This document shows, piece by piece, positions 50,437 to 59,941 of a DNA stretch of 64,000 nucleotides. The stretch comes from Paenibacillus sp. JDR-2 (GTDB lineage: Bacteria; Bacillota; Bacilli; Paenibacillales; Paenibacillaceae): positions 3,053,001 through 3,117,000 of the forward strand of contig NC_012914.1 in NCBI RefSeq assembly GCF_000023585.1, given 5' to 3'. How positions within the stretch are numbered: position 1 is the first letter of the stretch; each line of letters starts with the position of its first letter. The position numbers and the translations under genes were made by a program. The notes beneath the pieces were generated by a model, which saw nothing but the letters and a program-made list of their open reading frames with translations, was not told where the DNA came from and did not search any database.

Positions 50437-53400
50437 ATGAAAAAGAATAAATGGTTAGTATGGCTGCTTGTTATAGCGGTAACGTTATCCGTTGCGGCTA
50501 CGCCGGCCCGCGTGTCTTACGCCGACCCGGCAGTCACGCCGGAAGGATACGTCACGCTGGATGTGGAGAAATTTACGCTTGGCCAGGGCTATATTAAAGA
50601 GCCCGTAAAAGTACCTTTTTATGAAGGGGACAATGGGGCGGCTTTGGTCGACCGTCTCCTTGGGGAAGAGAACTACAAGCATTCGGGATCGATCGATAGC
50701 GCTTTTTACTTATCCAAAGTAAAAGATAACGATTCCAGTCCGGTTCAGCTTCCATCCTATCTTACAAAGATGATGGAAGAAAACAATGCTGCGTTTGGCG
50801 GCAAAGTGGATGAGAATTGGCTTGGAGAATTCGATTATACCTTTATGTCCGGTTGGATGTATGCGGTGAATAATGCCTTCCCTCCCGTTGGCTTCTCGAA
50901 TTATGAACCGCAAAACGGCGATGTCATCCGTGTCCAATTTACCGTTTTCGGGTATGGAACTGACCTTGGCAGCGAGTGGGGAGATATCCGACTTGCGAAC
51001 AAGGATGATTTAACGGAAGCGGTTGCCGAAATCAATAGCTCACCTGACAAACAGGAATTACTGAATGATGAGAAGATTGGACCTGCGTACGAACATGCAT
51101 ACGCAACATTGGAAAATATTGAAAGCACGCAAGAGGAAGTTAATTCGGCTTTGACAGAGCTGGCAGGAGCTCAGGATAAGACCTCTCCTTCCATAACGGT
51201 TAACGGATTCGTTAACAATCAGATCGTAACGGAACAACAGCTTCCGTTCTCGGTATCGGTTACGGATAATGTTCCGCAAACAATTGACCCTGAAGTTAAG
51301 CTGAACGGGAACCTGCTGCAACCATCCGGCGGACAATATACAGCTGGTCTTGTATCTGGCTTGAATACGATTGTTATCAAAGCAGCGGACGGTGCAGGCA
51401 ACCAGGCAACGCAGACTTATACGGTTACATATAAGGCAAGTGCTGCAGGTACAATCAACCAATACGTTGACCGCAATCTGGCTTATCTATTATCAACGGT
51501 AAGCAATCCCGTCTTCGGAACGTTAAACGGCGAATGGTCGGTCCTAACCTTGGCACGCGGCAACTACCAAGTACCGGACGGCTACTATGACACTTATTAC
51601 AACAAGGTCGTAGCGGCTGTTCAAGATAAACAAAACGTTCTAGATCCAAATAAATATACCGAGCACTCCAGAGTTATCCTGGCGCTGACGTCGATTGGCA
51701 AAGATGTAACGAATGTCGGTGGATTTAATCAGCTCGAGAAGTTGGCAGATTTCAATAAAGTTATTGCTCAAGGGATTAATGGGCCAACCTTTGCCTTACT
51801 TGCACTGGACAGCCACAATTACGATATTCCTGCCGTAGCAGCCGTAGCGGTTCAGTCTACAAGAGCCAATCTTATTCAATACATGGTTGATATGGAAATT
51901 AAGAAAGGTACCGAAAATGCAGGCGGATGGGGCTTTGGCAGCTTTGTTGATGTGGATCTGACGGCTATGGCGCTTCAAGCTTTGGCACCTTATTACAACA
52001 GCAATCCTGATGTCAAATCAGCTGCCGACCGTGCAGTCGCATGGTTGTCCAAGTCGCAAAGCAGCGTTGACGGCGGTTATTCTTCGAGCGAGAGCATCGC
52101 GCAGGTCATTGTTGCGCTTAGCGCATTAGGAATCGATTCCAACTCGGATCCCCGTTTTGTGAAGAACGGCCATTCCCTGATTGATGCATTCTTACTCTAT
52201 GCTTTGCCTGATGGCGGTTTCCGTCATACCAAGACAGGTGGCGTCAATGGATTGGCGACCGATCAAGGTACGTATGCACTTGTTGCTTATGACCGTTTCC
52301 TGAAACAGAAGAAATCGCTTTATGATATGACGGATGTCACGCTGTCTACTGAACAACCGGCTAATCCCGGTGATTTGATACTTCCGGCAGGCAATACGCC
52401 GCAAGTAGCGGTTCCGGATGATTCGGAAGTTTACCGAATACCGGTGACGGCGGCAGACAGCGGCAGACAAATCGGCATTACGATTCCTGGCGGCAAAACA
52501 TCCGATGTAAAGCTTAGTCTTCCGCTTAACACCGCGCTGCCGCGGATTGAAGCGGTAAAAGGAAATAATTCGATCCTGATTCCGCAAGGCACGCAAGTGA
52601 CATCCGGAGATTCAGCAGGCATTCAATTGCTTACTACCTTAAATGCTGCCGATTCCGCCTTGCAAAATCAAATGAAGAACATTGTTGCAAGCGGCAAAAA
52701 ACTGGATGATGTTGCAGTTGCCTTTTCGATGGGCGGAAGCGCACGCGTGCAATTCAATCAGTTCGTTACCTTGACGCTTAAAGGGATGGGCGGCAAAAGC
52801 GCTGCTTATATCGAGGGCGGCGTTGCCACTTCGGTTGCGAAATTCGCCAGCGATGCGCTTGGTCTTGCAAGCGGCAAGAACGAATACGCGTACGATAACG
52901 GTTCTGATCTGATTATCAAGACCAATCATTTTACGGATTATGTTGCTTTCGCTGAGAGCACTATCGTTGTAGATGGAGGGGGAAGCAATCCTCCGCCTAC
53001 GGTTACGAAATATGTAACCTTGTCCGTTGACAAATTGACGATCAACAAGGGTTATACCGTTGCAAGCACGAAAATTGAGCTGCGTTCGGGAGATACCGCA
53101 TGGAGCGTGCTCAAACGGATACTCGACAGCAAAGGCCTGACTTACGAATACGTCTTTACTTCGAAATACAACAGTGTTTATGTACAGTCCATTGCAGGTG
53201 ACGGTGAATTTGATCATGGCAGCGGAAGCGGATGGATGTACAATGTCAACGGCGTTTACCCAAACTATGGTGCAAGCCTTTATGAGCTTAAAGACGGCGA
53301 TAAGCTGCAATGGCGTTACACAACGGATTTAGGTATCGATCTAGGAGTTAATCCGGATGATTGGGAAACGCCGGGCGAGAACGGCAATAACAATGGGGAT

Positions 53401-54990
53401 GACGACGGAAATACGGATTTAGGAACGGGAGGAACAGGCGGTACAGGCGGTTCTGAGGGGACAGGTATACCTCCGGCTACAAGCGGATTAGAAAAGCTTT
53501 ATTCCGATGCTTCCAAAATTTCGTCTTGGGCAAAGCAAGCGATTGAACAGGCATCCGAAAAAGGCTTTGTGCAAGGCAGCGGCGGTAAGTTCCATCCGCA
53601 AGATTCGGTTACAAGAGCAGAGTTTGCGAAAATGCTCGTTTCCATTCTGGCTCTGCCAACAACCGCGCCTTCAGCCGGATTTACGGATATAACTACGAAG
53701 GATTGGTTCGCGCCTTATGTTAATGCGGTTGCCCAAGCCGGCTATATGAACGGCTATCAGCAGCATTTTAATCCAAACGCAAGCATTACGCGCGAAGAAA
53801 TGGCCGTGACGATTGTCCGGGCGCTTGGCATCAAAGCGGCACAACCGCAAACCGCGATCAAAGATTTGCAGGGTGCATCGGTATGGGCACAGTCTGATAT
53901 CGCAACCATCGTAGAAGCGGGATTGATGACAGGATCGTCTGGCAAGTTTGATCCGCATACCGAGGTTACCCGCGAGATGGCAGCCGTAGTGGCAATGCGT
54001 TCTTACGATTATAAACAAGCGGGCAATTCCGGCAGCAGTCCGGTTGACGCAAAGCAGCTGGAGGTTCAGGGTCACATCAAGACAACGGCTGCCTTCCTGC
54101 AAAAAACCGTAACCGATCCGGTTATTGCGAGCGTAGGCGGAGAATGGACGGTTCTAGGGCTGGCGCGTTCCGGCATGCCCGTGCCGGATTCCTATTTCGC
54201 CAAATATTACTCGAACGTAGAGCAGGCGGTAAAAGAAAAAGAAGGTAAGCTTCACTCGGTGAAATACACGGAATACGACCGGGTCATTCTGGCTTTAACG
54301 GCCATCGGAAGAGACATTCATAATGTAGCAGGTTATGACCTGACAAAACCTTTGGCGGATTACGAGACCGTAATTAAGCAAGGGATTAATGGACCAATCT
54401 TTGCACTGATCGCACTGGACAGCAAGGGTTACTCGATTCCGGCAGATCCCAGTGTGAAAACACAGACTACCAAAGAGCTCCTAATAGATTTTATTCTTAA
54501 CCGGGAGATTGCAGGCGGAGGCTGGGCACTTGGCGAGAAGCCGACTGAAGCGGACCCGGATATTACGGCAATGGTGCTGCAGGCATTGGCGCCATACTAT
54601 AACGCTAATCCAACCGTGAAGGCAGCTGTTGAACGCAGCATAACATGGCTTTCCAAAGCACAACAAGCCGATGGCGGTTACGCTAGCGGCGGGGCGGTTA
54701 ACTCGGAGAGCTCCGCACAAGTTGTTGTCGCATTGACCGCGCTTGGCATTGATCCGCAAACCGATTCCCGTTTTGTGAAAAACGGCCGTAACGTACTGGA
54801 CGCATTGCTTGGCTACTCGGCATCGGGCGGCGGATTTTACCATGTTAAATCCGGCGGTACCGGTAATGGCGGAGCCCAGCCTGGCGAAGTGGATCTGATG
54901 GCAACGGATCAGGCATTTTATGCTCTGGTCGCTTATGACAGGTTCAAAAGCGGAAATACCCGTCTCTATGACATGACAGACGTGAAATAA
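50437..54990 (+). CDS. secreted SLH-anchored, transcobalamin-like putative B12-binding protein
   Basis: 1,517 residues under the cobalamin riboswitch. Domains: signal peptide cut after about Ala29 (VSYA-D); DUF4430 (~38-178; GWMYAVNNAFPPVGF); a short helical region; Ig-like domain (~249-333); alpha/alpha toroid (~339-627; GINGPTFALLALDSHNYDIP); a beta region (~650-845); second DUF4430 (~858-975; GSGWMYNVNGVYPNYGASL); Gly/Asp linker; three SLH domains (~1020-1192; VTRAEFAKM, ITREEMAVT, VTREMAAVV); second toroid (~1208-1517). Toroid plus DUF4430 is the fold pair of intrinsic factor and transcobalamin, so corrinoid capture at the cell wall is proposed. ATG 50437 has AAAGGGAG 6 bases upstream; an open frame from 50314 would cross the terminator and is rejected. 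Binding is inference. Confidence 0.82.
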   Translation: MKKNKWLVWLLVIAVTLSVAATPARVSYADPAVTPEGYVTLDVEKFTLGQGYIKEPVKVPFYEGDNGAALVDRLLGEENYKHSGSIDSAFYLSKVKDNDSSPVQLPSYLTKMMEENNAAFGGKVDENWLGEFDYTFMSGWMYAVNNAFPPVGFSNYEPQNGDVIRVQFTVFGYGTDLGSEWGDIRLANKDDLTEAVAEINSSPDKQELLNDEKIGPAYEHAYATLENIESTQEEVNSALTELAGAQDKTSPSITVNGFVNNQIVTEQQLPFSVSVTDNVPQTIDPEVKLNGNLLQPSGGQYTAGLVSGLNTIVIKAADGAGNQATQTYTVTYKASAAGTINQYVDRNLAYLLSTVSNPVFGTLNGEWSVLTLARGNYQVPDGYYDTYYNKVVAAVQDKQNVLDPNKYTEHSRVILALTSIGKDVTNVGGFNQLEKLADFNKVIAQGINGPTFALLALDSHNYDIPAVAAVAVQSTRANLIQYMVDMEIKKGTENAGGWGFGSFVDVDLTAMALQALAPYYNSNPDVKSAADRAVAWLSKSQSSVDGGYSSSESIAQVIVALSALGIDSNSDPRFVKNGHSLIDAFLLYALPDGGFRHTKTGGVNGLATDQGTYALVAYDRFLKQKKSLYDMTDVTLSTEQPANPGDLILPAGNTPQVAVPDDSEVYRIPVTAADSGRQIGITIPGGKTSDVKLSLPLNTALPRIEAVKGNNSILIPQGTQVTSGDSAGIQLLTTLNAADSALQNQMKNIVASGKKLDDVAVAFSMGGSARVQFNQFVTLTLKGMGGKSAAYIEGGVATSVAKFASDALGLASGKNEYAYDNGSDLIIKTNHFTDYVAFAESTIVVDGGGSNPPPTVTKYVTLSVDKLTINKGYTVASTKIELRSGDTAWSVLKRILDSKGLTYEYVFTSKYNSVYVQSIAGDGEFDHGSGSGWMYNVNGVYPNYGASLYELKDGDKLQWRYTTDLGIDLGVNPDDWETPGENGNNNGDDDGNTDLGTGGTGGTGGSEGTGIPPATSGLEKLYSDASKISSWAKQAIEQASEKGFVQGSGGKFHPQDSVTRAEFAKMLVSILALPTTAPSAGFTDITTKDWFAPYVNAVAQAGYMNGYQQHFNPNASITREEMAVTIVRALGIKAAQPQTAIKDLQGASVWAQSDIATIVEAGLMTGSSGKFDPHTEVTREMAAVVAMRSYDYKQAGNSGSSPVDAKQLEVQGHIKTTAAFLQKTVTDPVIASVGGEWTVLGLARSGMPVPDSYFAKYYSNVEQAVKEKEGKLHSVKYTEYDRVILALTAIGRDIHNVAGYDLTKPLADYETVIKQGINGPIFALIALDSKGYSIPADPSVKTQTTKELLIDFILNREIAGGGWALGEKPTEADPDITAMVLQALAPYYNANPTVKAAVERSITWLSKAQQADGGYASGGAVNSESSAQVVVALTALGIDPQTDSRFVKNGRNVLDALLGYSASGGGFYHVKSGGTGNGGAQPGEVDLMATDQAFYALVAYDRFKSGNTRLYDMTDVK

Positions 54991-55000
54991 GCTTAGACTC

Positions 55001-55026
55001 AGCAAGGGCATTCGTATGCCCTTGCT
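55001..55026 (+). terminator. intercistronic hairpin, repeated at the operon end
   Basis: AGCAAGGGCAT-TCGT-ATGCCCTTGCT; no long T run follows. A near-identical hairpin lies at 59347. Perhaps a partial terminator or mRNA 3'-end protector lowering transporter expression relative to the surface protein. Confidence 0.6.
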
Positions 55027-55059
55027 TCGTTATTTCTTCATGAAGAGGTGGGAAACAGG

Positions 55060-56034
55060 ATGAACAAGAAAAAATGGCTGTCCGCAATGCTTATCATCGG
55101 AGTGTTGGCGATTGCTTACTTCTGGGGCGGGAATTACGCAAAGAACCCAACCTCGGAGAGCGCGGTTGCGACCACGCCGCCCCCTGCGGAAGAGCTTGCA
55201 TCAACACCGCCTAGCAACGCGGCAAACCAAACGCAATCTGAACCGGGAGAAGACCCGTTAAAGCAGACGGAAGCCGATAAATCCTCATCAAGCGGTCTAC
55301 CTTCCGAGGAGCCGGCAGCTACGGGACAAGAGCAGTCTCCCTCGACTGAAAAGCCGCCTGCTACGAATTCGGACAGTAGTCATGCAACGGAGACAGTTAA
55401 GCCGGCAGGTGAACCTAAAGCTTCACCAACTCCTTCGGAATCGGCTAAACCCTCCGGCAGCGGGTCCGGGAAGGGGGCAGAAGCGACTCCGGCAACAAAA
55501 CCTCCGGCTGCTTCGCCTGAAGAGACGAAGGATAAGTATCAGACGGACCCGGTTCCATCAGGAAAGCCCCAGCCGGTAGAGTGGCAGGATGCAAAGATCG
55601 ACAAGAAGAAGCCACTCTCCGTTACGCTGTCGGTGTCAGCCGCAACGATATTAAACAATCTGGACAGCTTCAACGAAGATAAACTTGAAGTTTTGCCGAA
55701 GGACGGCGTTATTTATCCGAAGCAGAAAGTTACCTTTTATGAAGGCGAGTCGGTCTTTGACGTCCTTCTCCGGGAAATGAAGAAGAACAAGATTCATATG
55801 GAATTTGAGATGACTCCGATTTATAACAGCAATTATGTCGAAGGTATTCATAATATTTACGAATTCGACTGCGGGGAGCTTAGCGGTTGGATGTATAAAG
55901 TGAACGGCTGGTTTCCTAACTATGGAGCGAGCAGGTACGCCTTAAAAGACGGCGACGTTGTAGAGTGGGTATACACTTGCGATCTTGGGCGCGATGTCGG
56001 CGGCTATTCCGCGGGAGCAGGGGTTAAGTCATGA
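55060..56034 (+). CDS. membrane-anchored DUF4430 protein
   Basis: 324 residues. N-terminal hydrophobic segment (WLSAMLIIGVLAIAYFWGG, ~5-24) without a lipobox Cys, so a signal anchor. Then a long Pro/Ser/Thr/Glu-rich wall-spanning stretch (~30-170) and a C-terminal DUF4430 domain (~185-315) with VTFYEGESVFDVLLREM and LSGWMYKVNGWFPNYGASRY. DUF4430 is the beta domain found in intrinsic factor. Likely accepts or relays the corrinoid near the membrane. ATG 55060 preferred (AGAGGTGGG upstream) over GTG 55048. Overlaps ecfT by 4 bases. Confidence 0.82.
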   Translation: MNKKKWLSAMLIIGVLAIAYFWGGNYAKNPTSESAVATTPPPAEELASTPPSNAANQTQSEPGEDPLKQTEADKSSSSGLPSEEPAATGQEQSPSTEKPPATNSDSSHATETVKPAGEPKASPTPSESAKPSGSGSGKGAEATPATKPPAASPEETKDKYQTDPVPSGKPQPVEWQDAKIDKKKPLSVTLSVSAATILNNLDSFNEDKLEVLPKDGVIYPKQKVTFYEGESVFDVLLREMKKNKIHMEFEMTPIYNSNYVEGIHNIYEFDCGELSGWMYKVNGWFPNYGASRYALKDGDVVEWVYTCDLGRDVGGYSAGAGVKS

Positions 56035-56924
56035 ACCGGAGCGGATTTGCCGGCTATCATCCATTAATAAACTTTATTTATTTTACGGCTGTATTGCTCT
56101 TTGGCATGTTCTTCATGCATCCCGTAATGCAAGGCATCGCGCTGGTTAGTGCCTCTGTTTATTCCATTCTGCTGAGAGGCAAGGGAGCGGTGCGGTTCCA
56201 GCTGATTTTTATACTTCCGTTGCTGCTCTTTACCGCATTTATAAACCCGGCTTTTAATCATGCGGGCGTTACGATCCTTTTTTATTTAAAAAGCGGTAAC
56301 CCGGTTACGCTCGAATCCATTCTGTACGGGATTTCATCCGCATGCATGTTTGTGACCGTCTTAATCTGGTTCTCCTGCTACAACGCGGTTATGACCTCGG
56401 ATAAATTTATCTACTTATTCGGCAAGCTGATCCCGGCAATGTCCCTTATCTTATCAATGGTGTTGAGATTTGTGCCAAGATATAAGGAACAGATCAAGCG
56501 GATTTCTTATGCCCAGAGAAGTATAGGTAAAGACGTATCGCAAGGGAACATCATACAGAGAGCCAATAACGGACTGAAAATCTTATCGATTATGACGACC
56601 TGGGCGCTGGAAAATGCAATTGAGACGGCTGATTCGATGAAATCGAGGGGATACGGGCTGACTGGCCGTACGAGCTATTCGCTTTACAGGTTTGATAACC
56701 GGGATAAAGGAATTATGGCCGTTATGCTCAGCCTGATTGTCATGATCTTGATTGGCGAAGCGAGCGGGTTGAATTCGATGAGATTTTTTCCCTCTATTAA
56801 AACAGCGGCTATTACGCCGTTTAGCTTTCTGATCTATGCGGCTTATTTGGGCTTTTGCATGCTGCCGGTTATTCAACATACGATGGAGGCAATCAAGTGG
56901 AGATCTATCACATCCAAAATGTAA
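56031..56924 (+). CDS. ecfT: ECF transporter transmembrane component T
   Basis: 297 residues with about six hydrophobic helices. Two coupling motifs expected for EcfT appear as YAQRSIG and SMKSRGYG, which contact the ATPases. Related to CbiQ. Gene overlaps both neighbours (4 bases with the DUF4430 gene, 28 bases with the ATPase gene), so the operon is tightly coupled. Confidence 0.88.
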   Translation: MNRSGFAGYHPLINFIYFTAVLLFGMFFMHPVMQGIALVSASVYSILLRGKGAVRFQLIFILPLLLFTAFINPAFNHAGVTILFYLKSGNPVTLESILYGISSACMFVTVLIWFSCYNAVMTSDKFIYLFGKLIPAMSLILSMVLRFVPRYKEQIKRISYAQRSIGKDVSQGNIIQRANNGLKILSIMTTWALENAIETADSMKSRGYGLTGRTSYSLYRFDNRDKGIMAVMLSLIVMILIGEASGLNSMRFFPSIKTAAITPFSFLIYAAYLGFCMLPVIQHTMEAIKWRSITSKM

Positions 56925-58588
56925 GCTTTACGTTTCCGTTGCAGGAAAGGGAAGCTTTGCATTCTATTCATTTAACGGTTCAAAGCGGCGAGTTTGTCAC
57001 GATTGGCGGAAAATCAGGTAGCGGGAAAAGCACTCTGCTGCGTCAGCTCAAGCCAATCCTGACTCCGCATGGGAAGCGCGAGGGCAGTATTGCTTTCCGC
57101 GGGGAGCCTATTCAAGAACTGGACCAGCGTTCGCAAGCTTCCGAAATCGGCTTTGTTCAACAAAATCCCGATAATGGCATCGTTACCGATAAAGTGTGGC
57201 ATGAGCTGGCTTTTGGGCTCGAAAGCTTAGGCTTAGATCAACAGACCATTCGGCTTCGCGTAGCGGAGATGGCCAGTTTTTTCGGTATACAGACCTGGTT
57301 CCATGAGTCGGTTGCGGAGCTGTCCGGCGGTCAGAAGCAGCTTCTTAATCTTGCCTCTATTATGGCCATGCATCCATCGGTATTGCTGCTAGACGAGCCA
57401 ACCTCACAGCTTGATCCGATTGCCGCAGCTGATTTTATCGAAACCTTGCGTAAAATCAACCAGGAGCTTGGTACGACCATTATAATGACCGAGCATCGGC
57501 TTGAAGAGGTGCTTCCGGTATCGGATCGCTTCATTGTCATGGATGACGGCAGGATTATTGTAGATGAGCATCCGCGTAAAGCGGGGGAGGCCTTGTGGCA
57601 GATGAATCATCCGATGTTCACAGCGATGCCGTCGCCTATGCAGATTTACGCCGGAGTAGCAAGCGACTCCTCTTATCCGGTAACTGTGAAAGAAGGCCGT
57701 CAGTGGCTCGACAGCTACAACAAGGGAAATCTCCTCATCCACGAAGCAGCATCAATTACTGGAGGATCTGCTGTTCCTGCTCCTTCATCATCTGTCAAAC
57801 AGTCAGCTATCCGATTCAAGGATGTATGGTTCAAATACGAGAAGAATGGCCCTGATATTATTAAAGACTTGTCTTTTGAAGTGAAGGAAGGACAGTTCTA
57901 TTGTTTAGTTGGCGGTAACGGAACGGGGAAGACGACTGCTCTATCTCTGGCAGGAGGGCTCTATCGGCCCTATCGCGGCAAGGTGTATACCGGAGGAGAA
58001 AATGTAGCCTCGATGAAGTCTAAAGAGCTGTATCGGAATAAACTGGCTTACCTTCCGCAAAATCCGCAGCATCTGTTCGTGAAGAAGACGGTTGAACAGG
58101 ATTTATACGAAATGCTGTCCGATTCCGCAATGAAGAAGGAAGAGAAGGCAAGCAGAGTCCAGGCGGTATGCGAGTTTCTTGAGTTGCAGCCGCTCCTAGC
58201 CATGCATCCGTATGACCTCAGTGGAGGGGAGCAGCAAAGAGCGGCGTTAGCAAAAGTGTTGCTGCTTGAGCCTCGGATCCTTCTATTGGATGAGCCAACG
58301 AAAGGGCTCGACAGCTTTTTCAAGGCTAAGCTTGCTTCCTACTTGAAGCAGTTGAATGCAACCGGCGTCACGATTCTGATGGTCTCCCATGATATCGAAT
58401 TTTGCGCCAAATATGCGGATGTATGCGCTATGTTCTTTGACGGCGGCATCACGTCAAGCGGGCCTGCGAAGAGCTTCTTCGCAGGGAACAGCTTCTATAC
58501 GACATCCGCGAACCGGATGGTGCGTCATGTCTGGCGACATGCGGTAACGGCAGAGGATGTGATCAAGCTATGCAGGAACAAGGGATAG
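56897..58588 (+). CDS. fused ECF ATPase (EcfA-EcfA')
   Basis: 563 residues, two complete ABC ATPase domains in one chain. Domain 1: GGKSGSGKST, ELSGGQKQLLNLASIM, LLLDEPTSQLDP, MTEHRLEEV. Domain 2 from about residue 310: GGNGTGKTTALSL, DLSGGEQQRAALAKVLL, LLLDEPTKGLD, VSHDIEFC. Both have intact catalytic residues. It powers uptake through EcfT. GTG 56897 has GGAGG 7 bases upstream; an upstream in-frame ATG at 56855 lies deep in ecfT. Confidence 0.9.
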   Translation: MEIYHIQNVSFTFPLQEREALHSIHLTVQSGEFVTIGGKSGSGKSTLLRQLKPILTPHGKREGSIAFRGEPIQELDQRSQASEIGFVQQNPDNGIVTDKVWHELAFGLESLGLDQQTIRLRVAEMASFFGIQTWFHESVAELSGGQKQLLNLASIMAMHPSVLLLDEPTSQLDPIAAADFIETLRKINQELGTTIIMTEHRLEEVLPVSDRFIVMDDGRIIVDEHPRKAGEALWQMNHPMFTAMPSPMQIYAGVASDSSYPVTVKEGRQWLDSYNKGNLLIHEAASITGGSAVPAPSSSVKQSAIRFKDVWFKYEKNGPDIIKDLSFEVKEGQFYCLVGGNGTGKTTALSLAGGLYRPYRGKVYTGGENVASMKSKELYRNKLAYLPQNPQHLFVKKTVEQDLYEMLSDSAMKKEEKASRVQAVCEFLELQPLLAMHPYDLSGGEQQRAALAKVLLLEPRILLLDEPTKGLDSFFKAKLASYLKQLNATGVTILMVSHDIEFCAKYADVCAMFFDGGITSSGPAKSFFAGNSFYTTSANRMVRHVWRHAVTAEDVIKLCRNKG

Positions 58589-59301
58589 AAAAGACAGGAA
58601 GCCGGTTCGGCAAGCGAACGCTAATATCCGCAATTCTCATTGTTATTGTGATCCCGGCAACCATTCTGCTTGGAGTGTTTGCCCTGGATGACCGAAAGTA
58701 TTATTTTATCAGCCTGCTGATTATTCTTTATACGATGCTTCCGTTTGTTATGGTGTTCGAGCGAAGAAAGCCGCAAGCCCGGGAGCTGATCGTTATTGCC
58801 GTGTTGTCTGCCATTGCCGTAGCGGGCAGAGCAGCGTTTTTTATGCTCCCCCAATTTAAGCCGGTAGTGGCCATTGTCATTATTGCGGGAGTGAGCTTTG
58901 GTCCGGAGGCAGGGTTTCTGGTCGGGGCGACGTCAGGCTTCGTCTCGAACTTCTTCTTCGGGCAAGGGCCGTGGACCCCCTGGCAGATGTTTTGCTTCGG
59001 CATCATTGGTTTCATTGCAGGCCTCCTGTTCAGGAAGGGCTGGCTTAGAATAAATAAGCTTTCGTTATGTTTATTTGGCGGACTAGCGACTTTCGTCATA
59101 TACGGAGGAATCATTAATATCGGCTCGATGCTGATGTTTACGCCTTCTATTTCTCGTGAAGCTTTGATCGCAACCTATGCATCAGGATTCTGGTTTGATC
59201 TCATCCATGCCGCGGCGACCGTTATTTTTCTATTTATACTAGCGAAGCCGATGCTGGAAAAGCTCGAGAGGATAAAGGTGAAGTATGGCTTATATGAGTG
59301 A
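58570..59301 (+). CDS. ECF transporter S component, predicted corrinoid-specific (CbrT-like)
   Basis: 243 residues, predicted six to seven membrane helices, with AVAGRAAFFMLPQFKPVVAIVIIAGVSFGPEAGF and LVGATSGFVSNFFFGQGPWTPWQM, typical of ECF S components. Specificity for cobalamin or a precursor is inferred from the B12 riboswitch and DUF4430 partners, in line with the predicted CbrT group. Overlaps the ATPase gene by 19 bases and ends the operon. Confidence 0.82.
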   Translation: MQEQGIEKTGSRFGKRTLISAILIVIVIPATILLGVFALDDRKYYFISLLIILYTMLPFVMVFERRKPQARELIVIAVLSAIAVAGRAAFFMLPQFKPVVAIVIIAGVSFGPEAGFLVGATSGFVSNFFFGQGPWTPWQMFCFGIIGFIAGLLFRKGWLRINKLSLCLFGGLATFVIYGGIINIGSMLMFTPSISREALIATYASGFWFDLIHAAATVIFLFILAKPMLEKLERIKVKYGLYE

Positions 59302-59346
59302 TGATTTGAAGCGGAAATAGCAATGCGATGAGAAGTGAAAATCACT

Positions 59347-59374
59347 AAGCAAGGGCATCCGTATGCTCTTGCTT
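59347..59374 (+). terminator. hairpin at the end of the B12 operon
   Basis: AAGCAAGGGCAT-CCGT-ATGCTCTTGCTT followed by CTTTGCTT; closely resembles the hairpin at 55001-55026. Confidence 0.65.
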
Positions 59375-59402
59375 CTTTGCTTATCCCTGCAGAAAAAAAC
59401 AA

Positions 59403-59411
59403 TGCTATAAT
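59403..59411 (+). promoter_or_regulatory. extended -10 promoter
   Basis: TGCTATAAT at 59403-59411 with no clear -35; 36 bases before the GNAT gene. Confidence 0.4.
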
Positions 59412-59446
59412 AGGAATGCTTTGGGATTATTAAAGGGGGTATTGTC

Positions 59447-59920
59447 TTGCTTACGTTTCGCGATAGCACACAAGAAGATTTTAAGAGAATTGCCGCTTTT
59501 CCTGCCAATGCCTCAGAAGCCTTTTATATGTTTCCGAAAGGAACGTTTCCGATCAATCCGGAGCAGCTATATGAGGTGTCGTTAACCAGGAGAGTGCCTA
59601 CGGTAATTGAATATAACGGTGAGCCGGCCGGGTACTCCAATCTATACGATGTGGAAGAAGGCAACAGTGGATGGCTGGGCAATGTGATCATCGGCACGCA
59701 ATTCCGCCGTATTGGTGCGGCCAGGTTTTTAATCCAAACGATGCTGAATCGGGCTAAAGAAGAGCTTGGACTAATTGAATTGAACCTGATTTGCCATAGC
59801 CCTAATACAAAAGCTTTACTTATGTATAATCAATTCGGGTTTAAACCATACGACTTAAAAGTGTTAAAGAATGAGGAAGACATCGATATTGCAGGAATTC
59901 TTATGAGGATTACCCTGTAA
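59447..59920 (+). CDS. GNAT-family N-acetyltransferase
   Basis: 157 residues. WLGNVIIGTQFRRIGAARFLIQTML holds the acetyl-CoA loop (FRRIGA), and LLMYNQFGFKPYDLK is the usual C-terminal GNAT element. TTG 59447 is 7 bases after AAAGGGGG. Substrate unknown. Followed after 21 bases by the LysE-family exporter. Confidence 0.8.
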   Translation: MLTFRDSTQEDFKRIAAFPANASEAFYMFPKGTFPINPEQLYEVSLTRRVPTVIEYNGEPAGYSNLYDVEEGNSGWLGNVIIGTQFRRIGAARFLIQTMLNRAKEELGLIELNLICHSPNTKALLMYNQFGFKPYDLKVLKNEEDIDIAGILMRITL

Positions 59921-59941
59921 AACAGGAGTGGAAAAGTCAGC

